Assembly (NCBI GenBank): GCA_029465975.1
Contig: CM055761.1
Location: 5,217,323-5,281,322, forward strand
DNA: 64,000 nucleotides
Source: Dallia pectoralis
Lineage: Eukaryota > Chordata > Actinopteri > Esociformes > Umbridae
Reading direction: 5' to 3'
Of this stretch, positions 10,600 to 22,500 are shown in pieces; positions within the stretch are counted from its first letter, which is position 1; every line of letters starts with the position of its first letter. The translations under genes and the position numbers were made by a program. Below the pieces are notes generated by a model. The model worked only from the letters and a program-made list of their open reading frames with translations, did not search any database and was not told the origin of the DNA.

Positions 10600-13500
10600 C
10601 CTTGCAAACCTGTAGCGGTAACCATAACTGTCCATCAGCAAGCCCTGACGAGGCTTTGTGTCGATCACACTTAAGCTCTCGTTCCCTCTCCCTCTCCCTC
10701 CCACCCCCTTTTCCCCTCGGAGGTACCAGTAATGGACCGTGGTCATAGAGAAACACAGTCATGAAACGGACCCTAATGAGACCGGCACCGCTGGCCATTT
10801 TCTTTTGTCTGTTGTCTTTTTTTCCTCCCGTCGAGAATTCTCATATTGTTCTGATTTTGATTGACAGCCGGGCGCGGGCTCCTGGGGGCGGCTCTCCGCG
10901 AACGAATCAGAGCGGCGCGCGTGATTCCGTCCACGTGCCGGCGTGTCTGCTCGTTAACGACAGGCCCGGTGGTCCATGTGACCGAGTGAAGAGCGTCTCA
11001 TTGGTGGAAAGTGTGACACGTTGACGGCCTTCATCGCGTCGAGACGTGGACCGCTTCAAATGAACTAACCCGCCTCGACCGCGTTCGCGTCCGTCGGCCT
11101 GACCGGGATCTTTCTACCACGTAACGTGCTTGACCGCTAAAGGCCCGAGCTTTTATGGGCTATTTGAGCGGCGTGCTAATCTGCGAATCGAGCAGCCTCC
11201 TCTGTGTGTGCTAGATAAAGACAGTTGGCAAGCTGCTCCGCCGGCACACGGACATCAACACACCGTTATCCGTTATCAGAGGGCCTGGGCCCCCACAGCG
11301 GCTCGGCGGCGGCGTCGTGCTCCGGCGTGCATGAGAGAGCTCACGTGCGCGTGCACACTTTGAGAAGCAACTTGATTGCAAACCGGTCCAGACCGATCAC
11401 AAGGCACTCTACATAATCTGAGATTACGCCCTCGTCTAAACGCCGTTCAGGAAGGACAAAAACTGGCACAATGGGTGCGCGGGGCGAATCTTAAAGCGCG
11501 GCGGGGACGGCATTCGTCTTTTATAAAACGCCACGGGAAGATCCAAATGGCACCGAAGACGGCGTGCTGAAATGTTTTTTCCCCCACACAGCGTGGCACG
11601 AATCCGTTTGTCGTGTCTCACGCGGGGCAAGCCGTGCCCTTTCATCCAGTCTGCAATTGGAACACTCCAGTCCTTTGTGTTATTTTTTCGATACACAAAA
11701 ATGTGAAAAACGGACAGACGCTGGCCGGGGCTTGGGCTTGGGCCAGAGCCTGGGCCTATCTTTAGATTGTCCACTCTTCATTTTGGCAGAGGGTACCGGG
11801 GTTGTGGGCCGTGTCTGGCTGGAACATGCTCTTGAGCCATTTTTCTCTCGGCTCACATTGACTATGATAAAGTGTGCTTGCTAATGGAGCATGACCTGCT
11901 GTGTGTGTGTGTGTGTGTTTATTTATTTGTGTGTCCATCCCTGCCTGAGTGTTTGTGTGTGTCTGGTCATGTATGTATGTATATTTTATTGTGTGTGTGT
12001 GTGTGTGTGTGACATTGCAGGGAGTTTGGTCGCTGGAAGGTAAACAGCCTGGCTCTAGAGAGACAGGACAACAATGGACTGGCCCTGCCTCTGGACCCAG
12101 AGTTCCTCCAGACAATCAGGCTTCTAGGCAGACGGCCCAGCCTCAGCTCCATCACAGACAACATCATCAAGAAGTACGGAACCCACTTTCTGCTGTCGGC
12201 CACCCTAGGGGGTAAGGATATTAGAATATTTATTGGCCGTGCCGAACGGGGGACGTTTTTAGGGTGATTAGACGCGCTGGTTTCTGGCTCAGCTCTCAGT
12301 GGATACGTTTCGCTTTGCTCCGTGTCCTTGTTTGTGTTCAGGGGAGGAGTCGTTAATGATCTTCGTGGACAAGCGGAGGTTGAGTAGAACGGCGGAAGTG
12401 AGCGAGGCCAACAGTACTGCCGTTACCCTGGAGACCCTGCACCAGCTGGCTGCCTCGTACTTCATCGACAGAGAGAGCACCCTGCGGAAGCTGCACCACA
12501 TCCAGATATCATCAACAGCCATCAAGGTAAACAAGCTGCACCACATCCAGATAGCATCAACAGTCATCAAGGTAAACAAGTTGCACCACATCCAGATAGC
12601 ATCAACAGCCATCAAGGTAAACAAGTTGCACCACATCCAGATAGCGTCAACAGACATCAAGGTAAACAAGTTGCACCACATCCAGATAGCGTCAACAGCC
12701 ATCAAGGTAAACAAGTTGCACCACATCCAGAAAGCATCAACAGCCATCCAGGTAAACACACATTAACACAAACAGCCATCACAGTGATTTTCAACATAAT
12801 CAGATCTGCTATTGAAGTTAAATTATTGCAAGTGGCACAGAGATATTGACCCCTAATAACGACAGCGTGGGTATTCACTCTCAGCTCAGTGCGTGTAAAC
12901 AGACTTGTGCTCAGGGGCTTGGGAAAGTTTAGTCTAACTACTGGCGATGGCCCAATTGCCTTTGCATTAAATGAATACCTCTGTTTCTGTATGAATTTAC
13001 GAGACTACTGCACTTTTATTCATTTTTTTATTCATTTAGCACATGCTGTAGTCTATGATTTCTGTGGTCTTATTTTGAAAGTCACGGTAACGAGACTGTG
13101 TACACACAAGTGTTCGAAAATCTAAATCCTCATCACAATACCTGATAAAAACCCTGTGATTTTTAATATTCAATCCAAATCATAAAGCCCTATAATAGTG
13201 TGACTGATGTTGGCTGTGTGCGTTTGCAAATATCCAGGAGAAAGGGTAACCGTATTAACATGTAACACGTTGTCACAGAAAAACAAATCCCATTGTGAGG
13301 CACTTTAGCTCCTTTCTGCAACTCTGTCTGTGGATTCCTACAACAAAAGGATTGGCAGTCTTGTTAAAGATGTAATGGAATTGACATGTACAGTACAACG
13401 AAATGCAGTTTGCATCCAACCAGAAGTTCAAAAGTGCAGTGCAAACAGATATGGAGTACAGTGTGAGGATGTACAATAAACATGGATAAGTAAATGTGCA

Positions 13501-16500
13501 GGTATTCAGTACAGTGTGAGGATGTACAATAGACATGGATAAGTAAATGTGCAGGTATTCAGAACAGTGTGAGGATGTGCAATAGACATGGATAAGTAAA
13601 TGTGCAGGTATTCAGTACAGTGTGAGGATGTGTAGTTGACATGGATAAGTAAATGTGCAGGTATTCAGTACAGTGTGAGGATGTGTAGTTGACATGGATA
13701 AGTAAATGTGCAGGTATTCAGTACAGAGTGAGGATGTGCAATAGACATGGATAAGTAAATGTGCAGGTATTCAGCACAGTGTGAGGATGTGCAATAGACA
13801 TGGAGAAGTACATGTGCAGGTATTCAGTACAGTGTGAGAATGTCCAATTAACATGAATAAGTAAATGTGCAGGTATTCAGTACAGTGTGAGGATGTGCAA
13901 TAGACATGGATAAGTAAATGTGCAGGTATTCAGTACAGTGTGAGGATGTCCAATTAACATGAATAAGTAAATGTGCAGGTATTCAGTACAGTGTGAGGAT
14001 ATGCAATAGACATGGATAAGTAAATGTGCAAGTATTCAGTACAGTGTGAGGATGTGCAATAGACATGGAGAAGTTAATGTGCAGGTATTCAGTACAGTGT
14101 GAGGATGTGCAATAGACATGGAGAAGTAAATGTGCAGGTATTCAGTACAGTGTGAGGATGTGCAATAGACATGGAGAAGTACATGTGCAGGTATTCAGTA
14201 CAGTGTGAAGATGTGCAATAGACATGGAGAAGTAAATGTGCAGGTATTCAGTACAGTGTGAGGATGTGTAGTTGACATGGATAAGTAAATGTGCAGGTAT
14301 TCAGTACAGTGTGAGGATGTGTAGTTGACATGGATAAGTAAATGTGCAGGTATTCAGTACAGTGTGAGGATGCGTAATAGACATGGAGAAGTAAATGTGC
14401 AGGTATTCAGTACAGTGTGAGGATGTACAATAAACATGGATAAGTAAATGTGCAGGTATTCAGTACAGTGTGAGGATGTGTAGTTGACATGGATAAGTAA
14501 ATGTGCAGGTATTCAGTACAGTGTGAGGATGTGCAATAGACATGGAGAAGTAAATGTGCAGGTATTCAGTACAGTGTGAGGATGTACAATAAACATGGAT
14601 AAGTAAATGTGCGGGTATTCAGTACAGTGTGAGGATGTGTAGTTGACATGGATAAGTAAATGTGCAGGTATTCAGTACAGTGTGAGGATGTGAAATAGAC
14701 ATGGATAAGTAAATGTGCAGGTATTTAGTACAGTGCGAGGATGTGTAGTTGACACGGAGAAGTAAATGTGCAGGTATTCAGTACAGTGTGAGGATGTACA
14801 GTAGACATGGATAAGTAAATGTGCAGGTATTCAGTACAGTGTGAGGATGTGTAGTTGACATGGATAAGTAAATGTGCAGGTATTCAGTACAGTGTGAGGA
14901 TGTGTAGTTGACATGGATAAGTAAATGTGCAGGTATTCAGTACAGTGTGAGGATGTGTAGTTGACATGGATAAGTAAATGTGCAGGTATTCAGTACAGTG
15001 TGAGGATGCGTAATAGACATGGAGAAGTAAATGTGCAGGTATTCAGTACAGTGTGAGGATGTACAATAAACATGGATAAGTAAATGTGCAGGTATTCAGT
15101 ACAGTGTGAGGATGTGTAGTTGACATGGATAAGTAAATGTGCAGGTATTCAGTACAGTGTGAGGATGTGAAATAGACATGGATAAGTAAATGTGCAGGTA
15201 TTCAGTACAGTGTGAGGATGTGTAGTTGACATGGAGAAGTAAATGTGCAGGTATTCAGTACAGTGTGAGTATGTACAATAGACATGGATAAGTAAATGTG
15301 CAGGTATTCAGTACAGTGTGAGGATGTGTAGTTGACATGGATAAGTAAATGTGCAGGTATTCAGTACAGTGTGAGGATGTGTAGTTGACATGGATAAGTA
15401 AATGTGCAGGTATTCAGTACAGTGTGAGGATGTGTAGTTGACATGGATAAGTAAATGTGCAGGTATTCAGTACAGTGTGAGGATGCGTAATAGACATGGA
15501 GAAGTAAATGTGCAGGTATTCAGTACAGTGTGAGGATGTACAATAAACATGGATAAGTAAATGTGCAGGTATTCAGTACAGTGTGAGGATGTGTAGTTGA
15601 CATGGATAAGTAAATGTGCAGGTATTCAGTACAGTGTGAGGATGTGAAATAGACATGGAGAAGTAAATGTGCAGGTATTCAGTACAGTGTGAGGATGTGT
15701 AGTTGACATGGAGAAGTAAATGTGCAGGTATTCAGTACAGTGTGAGGATGTGCAATAGACACAGAGAAGTAAATGTGCAGGTATTCAGTACAGTGTGAGG
15801 ATGTGTAGTTGACATGGATAAGTAAATGTGCAGGTATTCAGTACAGTGTGAGGATGTGTAGTTGACATGGATAAGTAAATGTGCAGGTATTCAGTACAGT
15901 GTGAGGATGTGTAGTTGACATGGATAAGTAAATGTGCAGGTATTCAGTACAGTGTGAGGATGTGCAATAAACATGGATAAGTAGATGTGCAGGTATTCAG
16001 TACAGTGTGAGGATGTGCAATATACATGGATAAGTAAATGTGCAGGTATTCAGTACAGTGTGATGATGTGCAATAAACATGGATAAGTAAATGTGCAGGT
16101 ATTCAGTACAGTGTGAGGATGTGCAACCGTATATCCCTACACTATATATCCCTACCGTAAATATTGAAAATGGTTTTGATATTATGCAAATTAGGCATAT
16201 TACGTTTATAATTACTGTAAGGCAAACAAACATGTCAAACTCAGTAAAGTTTAATTTAGCGGTCTGGGCGGGCTGGCAGTTCTTCGGCGCGGAGGAGCAG
16301 GAGGTCCTGCACGGCTGGGTACCCGCGCCCCTGGGAGGGAACATAGCTGCCATTCAATTATTGGGCCTAACTACCAGTGCTTGACGGGCCGGCGCAATGA
16401 CTATTTGTACACTAAAATATAGGACGGCCTTTGGTGGCCCATATGGGAATAAAAGAAGAGCAGGGTTTTACTTAACCTATACTGCATGTATAATAAAATC

Positions 16501-19500
16501 AACTTGTAATTGAGTTCAGGGAAGCTCTACAGGGACTTTTTGTAATTGCCATTTCTTCGTAGGGATTCACTTTTCATGTACTCGTTTTCGGCCCGTAAAG
16601 AGTCGGCGGCGGCCAATCGGGTTGCTTCTGAATCCATAAACGAATGAAAACATACAGTGTTTGCTGTAGCTTTGTCTTTTGGACCGGTCGTGTTGTCGGT
16701 GTTGTCTGTGGGGATTACAGATCCATGCATAGTTGAATGTGTTTCAATATAGTCACCCTTCATCTTTCATTCCCAGGGACCACTAGCAAGGGCCATTTAT
16801 CACTGTGTTAGCCATTTGTAACAATTAATGTAATTTTGAACGCTACTTCCTGGCACGGCAAGCCTAGCTTAGTTATTTTACATCTCGGTTTTGTTACGTT
16901 TCTGTTATTTTACAAAATGTCCTTCGTTCTCCCTGTGTCCTGCCTGGTGGCAAGATGCCGTCTACTTGTTAACTCGATATTTTTTGGGTGGGCTCTATGG
17001 CAGTGGTTATAGGGTTCGGGTTTGATGGTCGTAGAGAGTGCCTGGAGCTTTAGGTGCCACAAACAGCACAGGACCCCCCGCGGATGCTGATCCGGCAGTA
17101 CTGATAAACCCTCGCTGTCTCAGCAGCTGCTGGTGAAGGACAACAGCAACCTGGTTTGCCGGTTGTTTGGGTGCCTTGTGGAGTGACGTGTGATCAGTTT
17201 ACATAGTTGCCAATTGAAACTGGCCAGCTCTGCTGAAAAAGGCCCGTTATTTACGAGTCATGGTTACAAGCCAGAATGATGGAATGGTCCAAGTGAGTGT
17301 TAAGGAATATCTAAAGAATGTGGGGTAAGTGAAGAAGGTGTGGGCTCAAATGTGTTACGCTTGTCTGACGCAGTAGCAGAATTGCGCATTGATGTCGACG
17401 ATTATTTGAAATTTAAACTCGCTAAATGCGCCTATCTAGTTAACATTGACTCCTCCCACCGATGTCCCCCCTGGGGCCACCCACGCCAGATAAGGCCATA
17501 TATTCTTTAACATCCATTGGCAACAGGACACATCGTGGCTGTTTTGGCCGCGTCCTCGTGGACAAAGTGCCGCTATAACTGTCCGATTGAGATGAATTGA
17601 GCAGAAGTCCTCTGAGGTGCATTTGTTTGGGTAGCAGTTTCAGGCGACTGAGGTAAAATATTCACAGCATCAGCGGACTTTAATTCAAGCCATGGATTTT
17701 TACCTTAGCGAGATGAAGACGGATTGGCAAAACAGGAGCTTCTCCGAGAGAGAGCACCGGGCCGTGGATTTAGGAGATGGCCGATTTTCAAAGAGAGAGA
17801 AGCCTGTCATCCTAGAATAACACAGCAGCTATAGCTAGAAGCCGCCGCCGTGTGAAAAACATAGCGACGAGGGAAATTACGCGATGAAAGAAAAGCGGTG
17901 CCTCGACAATTACGTATCCAGAAGGGACGAATCGTCGGTTTCATTTCGCTAATTTATTCGAGGTCTCGGCCCGTTTCTGAGGCATTTCAGGGACGAGTTA
18001 AGGTGTCGCCGCGCGCTAATGAACAGACGACATGTGAAGAGAACAGCGTTTCCGCCGTTCCTAATAATCTCTAATCTATGCCAGCGAGCGCGGAGAAATG
18101 ACAGGAAACACTAAAAGCACCAGGTGGTTTAAGTTTGATTTACGACTAAGTTTAATTTCTATAGAGGTATTACAATTAGCCTGAACAACAAATTGAGAGA
18201 ACAGACGAGTGTGTTGATCCAATTTGCTGGTGTTCAGTCATTCTTGTCCTGTGATAGTTCATTTGTAGGAGAATACAGATAATTTGTGTGGCTAAGCTTT
18301 GGGTATGATTTCCTAAAGAACTGATTGCAGCAGCGGTTCGGCATACAGCACTGATTTGATGGGGTTACATTAAAAAAGCACTCTGTCTTGCGTTATTCTG
18401 TGTTCATGAATTAATTATTCATTTTCGTTATTCGAAAAGGATGATAAACAGTATCATGGTATCCTTTTTGTCAGTTTGCCGTGTACTCCACCACATCAGA
18501 AATACACTCTCAAATGCAAAAACTGAAGGAAGTTTGCGATCTGATATCATGGTATTTTAGACTCCAGAGGAATACTATAGATAATAGTTTAAACTGCAGC
18601 ACTATCTGCTTTCGCTTGCTCTTAAACGCCGTCTGGGCTGTCCATCAAACTCAGAGTGATCTTAACCTTTTTGCCAGCTCTGTTTCTTCAACTCCAACAT
18701 TGTCTGACCGGAGCACTGGAATATGTCGGACACAGGATGAAAGTAGCTCATTTGTTCCAAATCTAAAGTCCCCATGCAGGTAGGTGAAATGGACGCCTAT
18801 CTTCGAAACATCTTAGTTCCCCTTCAAAGTATTGTTTCATGAGCTGGGGAGTGGATCCACAGCGTTAAATCCTACATTTTCCTCATCAAAGTTCTGCCTC
18901 TGCTTGCTCCCCTGTGGTTTTCAGTGAGCCACTGTATCCTTCAGGGGCAGAATTCTAATCAAATTTTGGTGATAGTTTCTTTTCGGATAAGTCGATAATC
19001 TTATTCGCAGCTCCGGTCGTCGGCGCAACGCAAAGTGGTTTTAGAAATATCTCGCCGGGAAGCAATGTCAAAACATGCAGAAAAACACATCTAGGATGCA
19101 AATTTGCCGAAACGCGGTGTGTCGACCAAGGCCACGCCTCAGCGATTAAAAAACATGCAGATTCTTTGTTTGCGCCATTAAAACGAGCTATTTTCCAAAG
19201 ATGCCGCGGCCCCAGTCGAAACACGAATGTCATTCCATCGTCTTAAACGCGGTTAGAGTTAGTCCTTTAATACCCATTATTATTCAAACATCTGACAACA
19301 GGGGCTCACTTACACTGGCATGCAATCTATTTTATGCTGCTTTTGTGGAATTATTCATGGAGGGAATTAACAAAAGCCATGAATCTTCATATATAAGTAT
19401 CCACGCTTCAGTGGTTCCATGATAATATTAATGCTTGCATTTCGAAAATAATTGCGCTTGCTGCACAATTGAGTCACGGCGCCGTGCATTTTCAAAGGAA

Positions 19501-22500
19501 ACGACGCCGCTGTTACTGCCGCGCTCACGCTTCCGTTTCGATCGTTCTTCCTTAAAACCGTTAGGTATTCCCGTCGCACGACACGGCAGCTAGACCTTTA
19601 AACGAGTCCCCCGGGGCAGATTATTTGGCCGCGGACCAGCGGAGAAGGGATCCATACTTGGGAGTAAGTTCACTGGCTGAAGTCAGGCCGGTTCGCGGAC
19701 ACGTCCCGTCGCACGATCAAGCAACACAAACTGCTTATTTCAGGAAAGCCTTTTAAAGCGATCGCCAGACACATTAAATGCAGCTGTTACGATTTCTGAG
19801 CGAGTCAGCATGATTTAATTGCACTCGATTATGGCGTATTAATACAATCCTCCCTCTCTCCAGCCGCCCCTGTTTCACCTCCCATCCATCTCATTTACAT
19901 TTTTCAATCTGTGCTCAGGCAATCTCGCGTTTCTGATAACGACAGCCCCCGGAACCCCCGTAAATTACTGTACGTACTGAAACGCGCAAACAGTTTAGCG
20001 TGGAGCTTTTTCTTTCTTTTTTTCAGAATAAACGTATTACAGACAGGTTTTAAGTGTGTGCACATGCGCTCCTTCTCCGGTCCAGATGGTCTCATTGCCA
20101 TTCATAGAAAATCCAGCGTTGTAGTATTTGCACAGTTTTCTCCCTTTAAGTCTGACATCTGTCTGTGTTAATCTGCCCCGTCGCTGTTACACTTGGCACA
20201 TTTGAATTAATTGCATCAGAGCATCAATAAAAAATCATGTAAATCTCCCACCCACCCGGGCGTTGTCTTTCCCCTTGTTTTTCCACTGTCTCTCTTCTGT
20301 TTCTACGTCTCTACCTTTCGAAATTACAAAAGCCTTAATGTAGAGTGAAAGCATATCTCGGGAATCTTCTGTTTACCATAATGATGAATGTAGTTTAGAT
20401 AAGACTCAACTTTATTGTCATCGGACAGTACACGTGCAGTACAACGAAATGCAGGATGGATCCAACCAGAAGTACAAAACAGCTGTTCAAAAAGAATATG
20501 CAGAGCAGTGTGTCACTGAGCCGATGTGTGAATCAAATGAGACAAAGTACAATGTGAGTATGCGCAAATCACATGAATAAGGAAATGTGCAGGTATTCCG
20601 TTCAACAATGTAACAAATTGCAAATGTGCAGAGGGCAATACAAGCGGGAAACCTCTGTGAATTGGTGAATGAATAGTAAAAACAGTAAGGATTGTGCAAA
20701 TGGCAAATATAATAAATAGGCTAGCAGTGTGTAAGGCAAGAGGTAGCTATGGGGGTACAACAGTACTCTCTCTCTCGTCTTCAACTGCTTGCCCGGGGTC
20801 GGGTCGCGGTACATCTGTACGCATTGTGCGAATGGAAGATAAAATAAATTAGGTAGCAGTGTGAATGCAAGGTTAGCGAAGAGTTCAATAAACTGTTCCT
20901 AAGCCTGCTGGTGTGAGTGAGTAGAGGTCCGTACGGCTTGCCTGATGGCAGAGGGGCACAAACAGTTGGCTGTTGGCTTGGATGTGAGGGGTCCCTGATA
21001 ACGCCACCCGCTCTCCGCAATCAGCGCTTGTGCTGAAGGTCTTTATTGGCGGGGAGCTGGGAACCGATGATGCACTGGACGGTATTCAACACCCGCCGCA
21101 GGGACTTCCGGTCTGACAGGCACTGTTGTGCCTTTTGACCAGGGTTGGGGTTTTGAGGGACCAGGATATAGGTTGTTGGAGATGTGGACACCCAGGAATT
21201 TGTAGCTGGCCACACTTTCCACCGTGGTCTCATCAATGAGAACTGGGGCATGTATACAGCTTATTGTCTTCCTGTAATCCATGATCAGTTCTTTGGTTTT
21301 CTTGGCATTGTTGGCCAGGTTGTTATCTGCGCACCAAGCCACTAGGTGCTTGACCTCCTCTCTGTAGGCTGCCTCGTTGTTGTCCCAGATCAGACCAACC
21401 ACCGTGGAGTCATCTGCGAACTTGACGATGGTGTTGGAGCTGTTTAAAGGGACGCAGTCTCGGGTTTATATACTGCTTACATAAGGTTTATCTAGGTTCT
21501 TGTGTCTAGCGATTACTGAATACCTTCGGAAACAGTTCCCCTTGTGTTTTTTTTTTTTTTTGTGTCTCAAAGACAAATTCCCAAAGAGGGAAATGTTTCT
21601 GCTGGATATAAAACTACAGTAGCGACGCGGTTACTTTTATCGTTCCTTTGGGAAAACATTTAAAGACAGTGGAACAGGAGCGACCACAGTGATACGAGAG
21701 AATCATTTGCGTGGGACAGGGCGGGAGATGGATGGGCCCGAGGGCTGCCAGTTTGTCCCGGGATGGTGGCAGAGGAACCGTGATATACAGTAGCTCTAAA
21801 TCAGCCTTTTGTCAAGGATGATTGAGCTGTGATTGTGAACCATCTAACCGTGTACTAAGAGAACAGAGATCCTGTTTCTTTCCGGCCTGTCAGCCCGAAT
21901 CTAGCGATACGTCCGCGAGGACGCATCTTTCAAGACTCCGAGGGAAATTGGAAGGTATTTCTTTCTTTTTCTTTCCCTTGTCACTGAATATAGTGATTTA
22001 TGCTTTTTTCTTTTGTGCGGACTCCACATTCTTCTCTCTCCCTTGTTGTCAGATGACGGGGCTCTTTGAGATACATTGCAACAGAACAATAACACTTTTG
22101 ATGAGGCCTCTGAATGACAGCGGTTGCTCTTTTCGCCTCGAACGCTGACAGAACTAGCCAGTCAGCGTCCTGTGCGGGCCTAAAGTGCATCGGTTCTGAT
22201 GACTAGCGCGTAGCCGGGCTCCGCCATGCCTCTATAATCTTTCCGCTCCATATACCTTCCGTCCAGCGGTTCCCACCCTGATGTGGGGTTTTAAGATTTG
22301 CGATATTTCGGGAAACACACATTTATGGCAATGAGATCGTGAAAATGAAAAAGGTGTTAACGGTTGCTGTGGAAATGACAGCAGATGAACAAGACTGAAT
22401 ACCAGTGCCAACCAAAAGTCTAACCCTGGGTTTAATAGAATGACTTGAGGGAGTGGTTCACTGCCATTGGTCAATACGTGTTAATTATATTTACATGCTA

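Larger units (their letters stand above)
4954..12020. other. brinp3: brinp3 intron 1
   Basis: This 7.07-kb phase-2 intron begins GTGAGT and ends TTGCAG. It contains several CA/GT microsatellites, an imperfect repeat at 8405-8555, an AT-rich part near 8.7-9.3 kb and a CpG-rich part near 10.8-11.5 kb. I find no other exon or gene in it; the short open frames are chance or microsatellite-derived. Confidence 0.8.

Noticed and set aside
12299..12766. A separate single-exon gene from the 155-codon + strand frame, or the 156-codon minus strand frame with FTLMAVDAIWMWCN-like repeats
   Set aside because: The + frame is exon 3 of brinp3 with upstream intron and the donor array. The minus frame is its antisense shadow.
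13452..16127. CRISPR array
   Set aside because: The units are contiguous 53-bp tandem copies without unique spacers, in a vertebrate intron.
16091..16384. A 97-codon + strand gene at the end of the minisatellite
   Set aside because: Its N-terminal third is minisatellite sequence, and the rest has no recognisable family and no promoter or splice support.
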